From Hanamia caeni (GTDB lineage Bacteria; Bacteroidota; Bacteroidia; Chitinophagales; Chitinophagaceae), in NCBI RefSeq assembly GCF_003721595.1, contig NZ_RJJR01000008.1:62001-126000 (forward strand): a DNA stretch of 64,000 nucleotides, read 5' to 3'. A program made the position numbers and the translations under genes. Under the pieces are notes generated by a model. It did not search any database. It was not told the DNA's origin and saw only the letters and a program-made list of their open reading frames with translations. Position 1 is the stretch's first letter. Each line of letters starts with the position of its first letter. Shown here in pieces: positions 52,149 through 61,598 of the stretch.

Positions 52149-52174
52149 AAATTCCGTTCAAAAGTTCGTTTACT
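52141..52174 (-). repeat. 34-bp intergenic repeat, copy 12
   Basis: On the minus strand AGTAAACGAACTTTTGAACG, then GAATTTTTATTTTC. The plus-strand A-rich arm provides the TAA stop of the transglutaminase-like gene. Confidence 0.6.
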
Positions 52175-52325
52175 GAACGTATTACAAAGAATGCCTGCAC
52201 CAACCAATGCTTTAAATGGTTTACCTTACAAATGATGTATTGGCAAGTGGCAAGCTTCTGGATTACCTTAAAATCTTTATTTTTTAAAATTTGGTTTTTC
52301 TTATCCGCGTTTAGCAATATAAAAT

Positions 52326-52874
52326 ATGGCATCTATCGACCAGGCCTGGACAGAAATGACAAAAGGAAGCAAACCGGCATTCCTGAAAATATACCAGGAA
52401 AATTACAAACAACTATTTTCTTATGGATTCAGCTTGTGCTGTGATAAAGAACTAACCAAAGATTGCATTCAAAATTTATTTCTCGAAATCTGGAACGGAA
52501 GAGTTACTCTTTCGCCCGAAGTCCAAAATGTGCGCTCTTATTTATTTACCTGGCTGAGGCGAAAAATAAACCGAAGCGTTTACGAAAAAAATAAAATTGA
52601 TTTAGGGGATAACCTTTCCGTGCCAAACCAAAATGAAAAATCTTATGAAGAACTCCTGGTTGCCTTTGAGGAAAACGAGGAGCAGAAAGAAAAGCTGAAG
52701 CTTGCATTACGCGGCCTTACGCCAAAACAATTAGATATTATTCGCCTCAAGTATTACGAAAACCTGAGCTATGAGCAAATAGCAGAAAGGACGTCCTTAA
52801 CCACACGAACGGTTTATAACATTGTATACGAAGCCATCACCCGTTTGAGAAAAATAATTCACATCTTCATTTGA
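52326..52874 (+). CDS. ECF-type RNA polymerase sigma factor (FecI-like)
   Basis: A 182-residue ECF factor: region 2 at about 20-85 (YQENYKQLFSYGFSLC, TKDCIQNLFLEIWNGR) and region 4 at about 122-175 (LRGLTPKQLDIIRLKYYENL, then YEQIAERTSLTTRTVYNIV). It is followed by a FecR-type anti-sigma gene and a SusC gene with an STN domain. This is the standard cell-surface signalling set: ligand at the SusC barrel relays through FecR to free this factor, which then activates the uptake genes. A 148-bp gap to fecR may hold a promoter that the factor itself recognises. Confidence 0.94.
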   Translation: MASIDQAWTEMTKGSKPAFLKIYQENYKQLFSYGFSLCCDKELTKDCIQNLFLEIWNGRVTLSPEVQNVRSYLFTWLRRKINRSVYEKNKIDLGDNLSVPNQNEKSYEELLVAFEENEEQKEKLKLALRGLTPKQLDIIRLKYYENLSYEQIAERTSLTTRTVYNIVYEAITRLRKIIHIFI

Positions 52875-53022
52875 AACGCTTTCAAACCATCCAAGAAAAA
52901 AAAATTTAAAAAAAACCCGGTAAAAGAAGCAGGTTTTCTGCACCACATTATAACAGAGTATAAAAACAGGAATCCCGCGGAGAAGGCAGGGCAAAATCTT
53001 AGGCCGGTAACCTAACAATTAT

Positions 53023-54027
53023 ATGGACAAAAAAACATTTTCAGATTACAAGGCAGAAGATTTTATCACAGATGAATCGTTTATCAACTATCATTTGGAT
53101 GATAACTGCGCTGAGGGTTTAATGTGGAAAGAATGGATATTACATCATCCCGAAAAGGCGGATGTGATTGCCGAAGCAGAAAAGCTGCTAAGCATCTTGC
53201 TTCCTTCCCTTTCCAAAGAAGAAACTCAAAATGAGTATTTGAAATTGCTGAATGCGATTGAAAAGAATTCTTCTTTAACAAAGCAGCCAAAAGTAAAAAG
53301 CTTCCCCGTGGAAAGAGGCCGCAGGCAAAGGATAATTCGGTATGTAAGTGTAATAGTTTTGTTCGTTTTTGCAGCCGGATTTTGGCTTGTATATTCTTCT
53401 ACTCACAAAAACGGGCAGGTTATTACGGTCAATACTTCGGATTCGCCTGAAAGCCTGATGCTTTCTGACAGCACTATCGTAACGCTTCAGCCACAAGCTG
53501 AATTGAAATATGATAAAGTTTTTCAATCACCCGAAAGAAATGTTTATCTGCGGGGAAATGCAAATTTTAAAGTGAAGAAAGATGCAGCGCATCCTTTCAA
53601 AGTGCATTCGGAAAATATGGTGGCCACCGTATTAGGAACTGTTTTTGATATTAAAAAATCAGGCGATTCGGCGCTGGTAGTTGAATTATTAACCGGCAAA
53701 TTGCATGTTCAGTTTTTCAATGCCAACATGGAGCCTGAGCAATCGATGATATTAACGCCTAATGAGAGAGCCGTATATGTGAGAAGCGATAAACACCTTT
53801 ATAAAAATCTGATTATCCCCATGAATTTCAGGCAAAGCAATTTTGATGAGATTGCTTCGCAAATGAAGGATGCTTTTGGTATTGTCTTGATAAATGAAAG
53901 CCCAAAAACGAATTGGAGTTTTACGGGTGAGTTCACAAATTCTTCTGCAATGGATATAATTGAAAACATATGCCTTGTTAAGAACCTTACCTATTCGCAA
54001 CGTGGCGATACGGTCCTGATTAAATAA
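53023..54027 (+). CDS. FecR family anti-sigma factor
   Basis: A 334-residue inner-membrane regulator. The cytoplasmic N-terminus (1-104) would bind the sigma factor, one membrane helix spans ~105-126, and the periplasmic FecR domain (about 135-240: VTLQPQAELKYDKVF, then VYLRGNANFKV and VATVLGTVFDIKKSG) is followed by a C-terminal DUF4974/STN-like part (about 260-334: MNFRQSNFDEIASQMKDAFG). It probably senses the loaded SusC through that transporter's STN domain. It lies 33 bp upstream of the susC gene, in one operon. Confidence 0.94.
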   Translation: MDKKTFSDYKAEDFITDESFINYHLDDNCAEGLMWKEWILHHPEKADVIAEAEKLLSILLPSLSKEETQNEYLKLLNAIEKNSSLTKQPKVKSFPVERGRRQRIIRYVSVIVLFVFAAGFWLVYSSTHKNGQVITVNTSDSPESLMLSDSTIVTLQPQAELKYDKVFQSPERNVYLRGNANFKVKKDAAHPFKVHSENMVATVLGTVFDIKKSGDSALVVELLTGKLHVQFFNANMEPEQSMILTPNERAVYVRSDKHLYKNLIIPMNFRQSNFDEIASQMKDAFGIVLINESPKTNWSFTGEFTNSSAMDIIENICLVKNLTYSQRGDTVLIK

Positions 54028-54060
54028 AGAAGCATTGTTGTCAGCTTAAATGATTTTGAT

Positions 54061-57000
54061 ATGAGCAAATTATTTATAACTTTTTGCGGTGGTATTTTAT
54101 TCACTTTTTTGTTACCCTTTGTAGCAAATGGGAAAGAAATAAAAGTTCCTTTCAAAGATATTGTTATCAATGTAAATTTCACTACGGGTAAGTTGAGCCA
54201 GGTGTTTGAAATAGTTGAAAAGCAGACTTCTCTTTCATTTGTTTATGACGAAAATGAGATTGATTTATCCAGGCAAATCAAACTCAAACAAGGGCAACAG
54301 TCTCTTTATTCAGTTTTAAAAAGTGTTTCAGACCAGGCAAAACTTCGGTTTACGCAGAAAAAAAATATCATTCTTGTCATTTCCGAACCTTCGCCTGCTG
54401 CAGCGCAGGTGAAAATGGATGTTCAGGAAAAGCCTCCAGTTTCAGGAATAGTCACAGATTCAGCGGGAACTCCGCTCCAGGGAGTCACGGTTTCTTTAAA
54501 AGGAGGCAAGATGGCAGTCCAATCTGATGAATCCGGAAAATTCACAATTGACGTGCCGGCAAACAGTGTATTAATTTTTACAAATGTGGGTTACAAAACC
54601 CTGGAAGTGCCCGTAAATGGTTTGAATTCTTTAACTATCCGTCTTACCAGAAGCCGCGAGGAGCTTAGCGAAGTCGTCATAGTTGGTTACCAGGCCAGGA
54701 AGCGTACAGATTTGTCAGGCGCAATGTCCGAGGTGAATGTGGCAGGTATTTCAAAACTACCAGATCTCAGTGTTGACCAGGCTTTGCAGGGAAAAGTACC
54801 TGGTGTAAGAATCACGCAAAATACAGGTCAGCCCGGCGATGGCGTTATTGTAAGAATCCGTGGTGTAGGAACTATTAATGACAATAACCCGTTATTCATC
54901 ATTGATGGGGTGCCTACCAAAGATGGAATCAATTTTCTTTCCGGCAATGATATTGAATCCATTGTTGTATTAAAAGATGCCTCCTCTGCGGCAATATATG
55001 GCAGCCGGGCGGCTAACGGCGTAGTGTTGATTACAACGAAAAGCGGCAAAAGCGGTAAGGCGCAGATTTCTTATGATGGATACGGCGGGTTTCAGACACA
55101 TGGAGACCTTCCAAAAATGACCAATACTTCTGAGTATGTTGAGCTTTATAACGAAGCTGCCGACAATGACAATGCCGGCGTAACTAATCCCGCATTGATC
55201 AGGCCTAAAATTCCATCTGGTTTGTCGTTGCCCAACACAAACTGGATGGATGCAATTTTTCATAATGGTCGAATCGAAAGCCACCAGGTTTCTGTAAGAG
55301 GAGGCTCGGATAAAGTTTTATATTATGTTTCGGGAAATTATTTCAGTCAGGATGGTATTATCATTAATTCATGGTATAACCGTTATTCCCTTTTATCGAA
55401 ATTGCAAATTAAGCTTACCGATAAACTTACGCTGGCGAATAATATAAACGTTTCTTATTCGAAAAAAAATATGATTGGCAGTTCCGGAGATGGTTACGGA
55501 GGCAATGGAGGAAGCGTGGTGAGGTATGCTTTATTCCGTACACCGGCTATCCCGGTTTTTGACAGTGCCGGCGTATATTCTGACCTGCCTCAATATCCCG
55601 CTTTCTTTGGTGACGGGTACAATCCCGTAGCGCTCGCGAAATTTACTGACAACAAAGAAACTGAATACAGAATCTTTGGAAACGTTTATGCCGAGTATAA
55701 GTTTATGAACAACCTAAGGTTTAAATCCGACCTTGGAATAGATGCTATCGTAACAGAAAGCAAGCGTTTTGATAAGAACTACGGAACAAATCTTCGCATA
55801 AATAATCCGAGCAGGTTAGCCGTAGGAACCACTAACAATATGAACCTGATATGGAATAACACAATAAATTATTTTAAAACCTTTTCCGGGAAACATCAAC
55901 TTAACATTTTAGCAGGCACAGAGGCTATAGCTAATAAAATTCATTTTCATGAAGGTACTGACCGTGATTTTCCAAATCAATCGCCACAATTCAGGTATAT
56001 AGGAAATGGCAGCGGGCTTATCGGTTCAACAGGCGCTACCGAAAGCCAATCCGAATCAGCTCTTTTTTCACTATTTGGAAATGTGAGCTACAACTACAAA
56101 AATCTTTATCTTTTATCAGCAAATATTCGCCGCGATGGCTCTTCGCGTTTCGGACCTGAAAATCAATATGGAACTTTTTATTCGGGTTCTGCCGGATGGA
56201 ATATTCATAATACACAGTTTATTAAAGACCATGTTCCACAGATTTCAAAGTTGAAGCTCAGGGCTAGTTATGGCCAGTTGGGCAACCAGGAAATACCGGA
56301 TTATGGCTTTGTATCTATCATTGGAAATAAATATAATTATCCTTTGGGCGATCCCCAGCAAAGCAATCCGGGATCTACAGTATCTACACGCGGAAACCCT
56401 CAGGTAAAATGGGAATCGTCAACGCAGGCCGATGCAGGTCTTGATTTAGGGTTATGGCAAGATAAGCTAAGCATCACATTTGATTATTACATAAAGACCA
56501 CTTCCGATATGCTGATTCCGGTTCCTTTCCCATTGATAGGCGGAAGCGCCAATCCTCCATATTTAAACGCCGGTAAAGTTCAAAACAAAGGATTTGAAAC
56601 GGAAATTAATTTTAGCAATGGCGAACATAAACTAAAGTATACCCTTGTGGGCAACTTTTCGGCGCTTGCAAACAAAGTATTATCACTAAGCAATGGCCAG
56701 CCGATAGCCAGTGGCCGTATAGACAACAATTACAATGCTACTCTTACAGCAGTGGGCCATCCTATTGGCTCATTTTATTTGTATGAGCAGGAAGGAATTT
56801 TTCAAAGCGATGCAGATGTATTCGCTCATGCGTACCAGGGGAAAAATATCAGGCCTGGTGATGTAAAATTCAAAGATCAAAACGGGGATGGGGTGATAGA
56901 TGAAAAGGACAGAGTTTTTCTAGGTAGTGCCATACCTAAGTTCACGTTTGGGGCTACTGCCAACCTGGAGTATCAAAATTTTGACTTTTCTATTTTTTTC

Positions 57001-57459
57001 CAGGGGCAATATGGTAATAAAATTTATTCCCAGGTGAATATGGATATTGAGGGCTTTTATCGTCCTTTCAATATTACACAAAGAGTTTTCGACCAGCGAT
57101 GGCATGGTGAAGGAACCAGTAATACTATGCCTCTTGTTTCATTCAGGGATGCTTCCAATAACAAATATCCATCAAGCAGATTTCTTGAAGATGGCTCATA
57201 TGTAAGATTAAAAAATGTTCAATTGGGTTATTCGATTCCTGAGAATATTCTGAAGCGGATTCATGTTAAACGTTTGCGTGTGTATGTAACCGGCCAGAAT
57301 TTATGGACCTTAACCAAATTTACCGGCCTTGACCCGGAAATGAATGTGAGTGATAATGTGAAAAAAGATACTTATGGAGGCGATGTAGCAGCCGGTATTG
57401 ATTGGGGAACGTATCCGAGCGCCCGAAGTTACATCGTGGGAATCAACCTGAGCTTTTAA
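54061..57459 (+). CDS. SusC/RagA family TonB-linked transporter with STN domain
   Basis: A 1132-residue outer-membrane transporter. After a signal peptide (about 1-24) comes an STN domain (about 30-105: VFEIVEKQTSLSFVYDEN), the part that contacts FecR. Then follow a carboxypeptidase-regulatory-like domain (about 125-195), the plug (SEVVIVGYQARKRTDLSG onward) and the barrel, ending in the aromatic LSF. The STN domain together with the upstream sigma/FecR genes marks it as a signalling transporter. It works with the SusD protein encoded next. The ligand, probably an oligosaccharide judging from the sugar importer downstream, is not determined. Confidence 0.95.
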   Translation: MSKLFITFCGGILFTFLLPFVANGKEIKVPFKDIVINVNFTTGKLSQVFEIVEKQTSLSFVYDENEIDLSRQIKLKQGQQSLYSVLKSVSDQAKLRFTQKKNIILVISEPSPAAAQVKMDVQEKPPVSGIVTDSAGTPLQGVTVSLKGGKMAVQSDESGKFTIDVPANSVLIFTNVGYKTLEVPVNGLNSLTIRLTRSREELSEVVIVGYQARKRTDLSGAMSEVNVAGISKLPDLSVDQALQGKVPGVRITQNTGQPGDGVIVRIRGVGTINDNNPLFIIDGVPTKDGINFLSGNDIESIVVLKDASSAAIYGSRAANGVVLITTKSGKSGKAQISYDGYGGFQTHGDLPKMTNTSEYVELYNEAADNDNAGVTNPALIRPKIPSGLSLPNTNWMDAIFHNGRIESHQVSVRGGSDKVLYYVSGNYFSQDGIIINSWYNRYSLLSKLQIKLTDKLTLANNINVSYSKKNMIGSSGDGYGGNGGSVVRYALFRTPAIPVFDSAGVYSDLPQYPAFFGDGYNPVALAKFTDNKETEYRIFGNVYAEYKFMNNLRFKSDLGIDAIVTESKRFDKNYGTNLRINNPSRLAVGTTNNMNLIWNNTINYFKTFSGKHQLNILAGTEAIANKIHFHEGTDRDFPNQSPQFRYIGNGSGLIGSTGATESQSESALFSLFGNVSYNYKNLYLLSANIRRDGSSRFGPENQYGTFYSGSAGWNIHNTQFIKDHVPQISKLKLRASYGQLGNQEIPDYGFVSIIGNKYNYPLGDPQQSNPGSTVSTRGNPQVKWESSTQADAGLDLGLWQDKLSITFDYYIKTTSDMLIPVPFPLIGGSANPPYLNAGKVQNKGFETEINFSNGEHKLKYTLVGNFSALANKVLSLSNGQPIASGRIDNNYNATLTAVGHPIGSFYLYEQEGIFQSDADVFAHAYQGKNIRPGDVKFKDQNGDGVIDEKDRVFLGSAIPKFTFGATANLEYQNFDFSIFFQGQYGNKIYSQVNMDIEGFYRPFNITQRVFDQRWHGEGTSNTMPLVSFRDASNNKYPSSRFLEDGSYVRLKNVQLGYSIPENILKRIHVKRLRVYVTGQNLWTLTKFTGLDPEMNVSDNVKKDTYGGDVAAGIDWGTYPSARSYIVGINLSF

Positions 57460-57514
57460 TGACGAATGAAAAATCTAATCCGTAGTTGTTTTGACATAAT
57501 TTAAAAAGAAGCAA

Positions 57515-59017
57515 ATGAAGACAAAAAATTATAATGGAATATTTATCATTTTGCTGTTAATCCTCATCATTACGGGCTGTAAAAAGTTTATCACAAAAAA
57601 TCCCGTAGGCGAGTATACTGAATCTGAATTCTATCAAACAAAGGAGCAGGCAATATTGGCAATCAATGCAGCTTATCAGCCTCTGGCCTTTACCACGGCT
57701 AATGTAAACAGGCTATGGGTTTTTGGTGATGTAGCTTCGGATGATGCGGCCAAGGGAGGCAACCCCGGCGACCAGGCAGATATTGGATTTATTGACGACT
57801 TCAATGTAAATTCTACCAACGGTAACCTTGCCAGCATGTGGGCACTTTTGTATGACGGAGTTACCAGATGCAACCTTGTGCTCAGCAAAGTGCCGTCCAT
57901 TAAAATGGATAAAACTTTACAAGACCGGATTTTAGCAGAAGCGAAATTCCTTCGCGCCTATTATTATTTTACCCTGATAAATATCTTCGGGGATGTTCCC
58001 GTGGTTTTACAGCCACTTCGCGCTGACCAGCTACAAATTCCACAGTCGCCGGAACAGCAAATCTATGAATCAGTAATTGAGCCGGATCTTAAGGAAGCGG
58101 CCGCGTCTTTGCCTGATGCATACAGTGGACCTGATGTGGGGAGAGCGACCTCCGGAGCCGCCAACGCACTTCTTGCAAAGGTTTATTTGTTCCAGTCAAA
58201 ATGGGATAGTGCAACAACTTCAGCAACGAAAGTGATAGGCAGCAACCTTTATAACCTGTTGCCGGTATATACAGAAAACTGGGACGAGGCTTATAAAAAT
58301 AATGTGGAATCCGTATTTGCCGTTCAGCATTTAACAGGCCAGGATCCTAAATTAGGAAGCGAGCTCAATCAATATTTTGCGCCGCAGATTGATGGCGGTT
58401 ATTTTTTCGATGCCCCTACTCAAAATTTTGTAGATGAGTTCGAAAAAACTTCTCAAGGAATTTATGACCCAAGACTTGATTATACGGTAGGCCGCGATTC
58501 AATGCCTTGGTTTAATGGTAGAACTTTCAGTGCTTCGTGGTCTCCATCTACCGGGTATCTTACAAGAAAACACCAGCAACCGCTTTCGCAAGTTTCCAAT
58601 AAAAGTGATGGTAACCTGAATTACGAAGCCATCCGCTTTTCAGATGTTCTCTTAATATATGCGGAGGCTTTAAATGAATCAGGTCATCCGGCAGAGGCTC
58701 TTGCGCCGCTTAATCGTGTACGAAAAAGAGCAAGAGAAAGTTATCAGTACGATACGTCACTGGTGGGTTATCCACAGATTCAGGAAGGGTTGTTACCGGA
58801 TATCACTACAACTGACCCAACGCAATTAAGAGCGGCTATCCGCCACGAACGGAGAGTGGAATTGGGTATGGAATTCCATCGCTATTTTGATCTCATTCGC
58901 TATGGTAAAGATTATGCAAAGCAAGCCTTGAGCGATAAGCCCAATTTCGATTATGACACGTATAAACATTTTCCTATTCCACAAATTGAACGCGACAGGA
59001 ATAAAGCGCTTCATTAA
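57515..59017 (+). CDS. RagB/SusD family outer-membrane lipoprotein
   Basis: A 500-residue SusD protein with a lipoprotein signal (IITGC, Cys22) followed by KKFITKNPVG. Family landmarks: LAEAKFLRAYYYFTLINIFGD (TPR-like region), GRATSGAANALLAKVYLF, YEAIRFSDVLLIYAEALNES and the C-terminal IRHERRVELGMEFHRYFDL, then FPIPQIERDRN. It is the ligand-binding lid of the SusC barrel encoded 55 bp upstream, in the same operon. It differs strongly from the SusD at 17.5-19.4 kb, so the two systems probably take up different ligands. Confidence 0.95.
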   Translation: MKTKNYNGIFIILLLILIITGCKKFITKNPVGEYTESEFYQTKEQAILAINAAYQPLAFTTANVNRLWVFGDVASDDAAKGGNPGDQADIGFIDDFNVNSTNGNLASMWALLYDGVTRCNLVLSKVPSIKMDKTLQDRILAEAKFLRAYYYFTLINIFGDVPVVLQPLRADQLQIPQSPEQQIYESVIEPDLKEAAASLPDAYSGPDVGRATSGAANALLAKVYLFQSKWDSATTSATKVIGSNLYNLLPVYTENWDEAYKNNVESVFAVQHLTGQDPKLGSELNQYFAPQIDGGYFFDAPTQNFVDEFEKTSQGIYDPRLDYTVGRDSMPWFNGRTFSASWSPSTGYLTRKHQQPLSQVSNKSDGNLNYEAIRFSDVLLIYAEALNESGHPAEALAPLNRVRKRARESYQYDTSLVGYPQIQEGLLPDITTTDPTQLRAAIRHERRVELGMEFHRYFDLIRYGKDYAKQALSDKPNFDYDTYKHFPIPQIERDRNKALH

Positions 59018-59063
59018 TCACTTTTTAAATCAACCATTCATTACATACTTAAATTTAAAAATT

Positions 59064-60164
59064 ATGAAAAAGACTTTGCTGAATTTTAAATTCATTAAAC
59101 AATTTCTGGCAGTCTGTACTGTAGTTTCAATTATTGCCATCTCCTGCGGCAAAAAAGATTCGGCCCCGCCACCTCCTCCTGCCGATAAAACCGCGTTACA
59201 AAAAGCCGTTGATTCCGCACAGAAATTGCAAGACAACACTGTTGAGGGCACCAAACCAGGCCAGTATGAAGCAGGCACCAAAGCACCACTTACTACCGCT
59301 TTGGGCGCCTCCAAAACTGTCTTGAGCAATGACAAGGCCACCCAGGCTGACGTAAATAATACAGTGGCCCAATTGAACGCCGCTATTACCACTTACCAGG
59401 GACATTTAATCCAGGAAATTGCTGCGGCCAATCTTATCGGCTATTGGAAAATGAACGGCAATGCAAACGATTCATCAGGAAAAGGGAATGATGGAACTGT
59501 AAAAGCAGGGCATGCCTATTTTGGCGCCGGCTTGCCTACATTAACTAAAGACAGGTTTAACCGCGACAATATGGCCTATCATTTTGATAAAGGTGGGAAT
59601 ATTGAAGTGCCCTATAAAGCAGATTTAAATCCGCCTGCCATGTCAATCAGTATCTGGGCTAAATGGGTTTCTGATGGAAGGGCCCTGAATACAGATACTT
59701 ATACAATGGTGGCCATGAACCGCTGGAATGGATATAAATTCCAATTGCAATCCGGCCATTTACCATTTTATACCGTAAAGGTTACCAAAGGAACTGCGGT
59801 TGGCGATACTACAATTTATGATCGAGATGATGCAGGAGTTGCCGTACCTGAAAATGAATGGCACCACCTTGTTGTGACTTTCACTTCCGGCGTTGAAAAT
59901 TTCTACATTGACGGAGACCTTGTAAAAACCTGGGATTCCAGCACTCCTAATCCTGTGCCTGGCAATGCCATCACGCTTGCCAATCCTATAAATTTCGTGA
60001 TTGGGCAGGACTTGCCAACCGATAAGTACACTACTACCCAGGATGATTTTTATGTAAACTGGGGTGGATTCTGGACCGGAGATCTTGATGATGTGATGTT
60101 TTATAATATAGCTCTAACAGGGCCACAGGTAAAATCGATTTATACAAACCAAAAAACTGAGTAG
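59064..60164 (+). CDS. LamG (concanavalin-like) domain lipoprotein
   Basis: A 366-residue surface lipoprotein. The start at 59064 yields a signal ending in IIAISC (lipobox) and then GKKDSAPPPPPP, a proline linker. Residues ~38-112 form a helical FIVAR-like module (DKTALQKAVDSAQKL to NAAITTYQ). Residues ~125-362 form a LamG/laminin-G jellyroll (IGYWKMNGNANDSSGKGNDGT, then WHHLVVTFTSGVENFYIDGDL and LDDVMFYNIALTG). As third gene behind SusC and SusD it is probably a surface glycan-binding protein; no catalytic residues are visible. A 15-bp-stem terminator closes the operon. Confidence 0.87.
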   Translation: MKKTLLNFKFIKQFLAVCTVVSIIAISCGKKDSAPPPPPADKTALQKAVDSAQKLQDNTVEGTKPGQYEAGTKAPLTTALGASKTVLSNDKATQADVNNTVAQLNAAITTYQGHLIQEIAAANLIGYWKMNGNANDSSGKGNDGTVKAGHAYFGAGLPTLTKDRFNRDNMAYHFDKGGNIEVPYKADLNPPAMSISIWAKWVSDGRALNTDTYTMVAMNRWNGYKFQLQSGHLPFYTVKVTKGTAVGDTTIYDRDDAGVAVPENEWHHLVVTFTSGVENFYIDGDLVKTWDSSTPNPVPGNAITLANPINFVIGQDLPTDKYTTTQDDFYVNWGGFWTGDLDDVMFYNIALTGPQVKSIYTNQKTE

Positions 60165-60179
60165 GGTTCTTCATAACTG

Positions 60180-60227
60180 CAAAATCCCCTACAGCCAAGG
60201 CGTTTCTAACTGTAGGGGATTTTGAAT
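60180..60227 (+). terminator. Strong terminator closing the susCD-LamG operon
   Basis: A perfect 15-bp inverted repeat (arms 60180-60194 and 60210-60224, core AATCCCCTACAG) with a 15-nt loop. The right arm ends in GATTTTG, so the T run is within the stem. It separates the outer-membrane genes from the ABC importer. Confidence 0.85.
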
Positions 60228-60278
60228 TTAAATTAAGGTTCAAAAATCCGAACAGCAATAATAAGTTGCTCATAAATC

Positions 60279-61571
60279 ATGCATGTAAGAGGTTTATTTC
60301 TTTTTCTGTACTTAGGAACATTTGCATTACCGGCCTGCAAAAGCAGCGAGGCTGGTAATCATGAAATGGTTTTCTGGTGTTCCAACAACAACCAGGAGAT
60401 ACAATTATGCGTTCAGCTTACTAAAGACTGGAATCAAAAAAATCCTGCGAATCGCATTCACATGCAGCCGGTTCCTGAGGGCCAATCCAGTGAAGAAGTT
60501 ATCCTTGCTGCAGTAGTAGGCAAAACTACGCCGGACATTTATGCAAACATGTGGCAGGGAAGTGTGGAGATGCACGCCAAAGCACACGCGCTTATTGCCT
60601 TAGATACGCTGCCTGGATTTTTGTCATTTATAAGGGAAAGATGTGACACGAATGTGATTAAGGAAATCACCTCTTCTGATGGGCATATTTACCAGGTGCC
60701 CTGGAAAGTAAATCCCATAATGACAATCTTTAATAAAAGTTTGTTTACTGCAAATGATATTTATACTTTGCCAACTACCTATTCATCCTACCTTGAAGCC
60801 GCACAACTTTTTAAAGAAAACAATAAAGACAGCCGGATAAAAAAGAGATTTGGCTACACCGAAGTTAGCCCGCTGTGGTATCAACGGCTTTTCAATTTTT
60901 ATCCTTTATACCTGGCTGCTTCTGATGGCGCTTCTTTGGTTGAAAATAATAAAGCTGTTTTCAATAATAAGTATGCGGTAGAAGTGTTCCGTTTTTTGCA
61001 ATCCATCTATACGCACGATTATTTTTCAAAAGAAGGTTCCGGTTCTTCCAGCGATCCTTTTGTAGAACAAGCTATAGCCACCAAATGGACGGGGCCATGG
61101 GAAATCCCTTACTTGGAAAACATTCCTTCAAGACATTTTGAATTTGGATATTATCCGCCTATTGTGCCTGATAATCATTCCGGACCGGTATATACCTATT
61201 CAGATCCAAAAAATATTGTGATATTCAGCAGTTGCAAAAAACCTGGGCGCGCCTGGCAGTTTATTAAATCCATTATCGGCAAGCCCGGCGATCTTCGGTT
61301 GCTTGAATTGACGCACCAATTGCCGACAAGAAAAAACCTGGAATCAGATCCCTTTTATGAGGAATATTTTAAGAAAAATTCCATGATGGTAACGTTTGCG
61401 AAAGAAATCCCTTATTTAAAAGGAGTGGATAATTGCGAGCAAATTGTGCAAGTACTTGACATCATTTCGCAGGAGTATGAGGCTTGTGTAGTGTATGGAA
61501 AAAAAACACCGGAAAAGGCAATCTCTGATGCGGAAAGAGCTGTAAACGTGCTTTTAAGCACAAATCAATAA
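60279..61571 (+). CDS. Extracellular solute-binding protein of a sugar ABC importer
   Basis: A 430-residue family 1 solute-binding protein. The N-terminal signal ends in a LPAC lipobox followed by KSSE, so it is a lipoprotein exposed to the periplasm. Body text fits the group: MVFWCSNNNQEIQLCVQL at the start, ILAAVVGKTTPDIYANMWQG, HIYQVPWKVNPIMTIFNKSLF, and KWTGPWEIPYL. It delivers a sugar to the permeases encoded 1.2 kb further on. Binding-protein-dependent sugar importers are uncommon in Bacteroidota, which usually rely on SusCD plus major-facilitator transporters. No promoter box was found in the 50 bp after the terminator. Confidence 0.88.
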   Translation: MHVRGLFLFLYLGTFALPACKSSEAGNHEMVFWCSNNNQEIQLCVQLTKDWNQKNPANRIHMQPVPEGQSSEEVILAAVVGKTTPDIYANMWQGSVEMHAKAHALIALDTLPGFLSFIRERCDTNVIKEITSSDGHIYQVPWKVNPIMTIFNKSLFTANDIYTLPTTYSSYLEAAQLFKENNKDSRIKKRFGYTEVSPLWYQRLFNFYPLYLAASDGASLVENNKAVFNNKYAVEVFRFLQSIYTHDYFSKEGSGSSSDPFVEQAIATKWTGPWEIPYLENIPSRHFEFGYYPPIVPDNHSGPVYTYSDPKNIVIFSSCKKPGRAWQFIKSIIGKPGDLRLLELTHQLPTRKNLESDPFYEEYFKKNSMMVTFAKEIPYLKGVDNCEQIVQVLDIISQEYEACVVYGKKTPEKAISDAERAVNVLLSTNQ

Positions 61572-61598
61572 TTTGTAAGTGAACTAAAAAGATCAAAG

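Noticed and set aside
52998..53014. Small dyad TTAGG/CCTAA before fecR
   Set aside because: Only 5 bp per arm; not enough to claim an operator or terminator.
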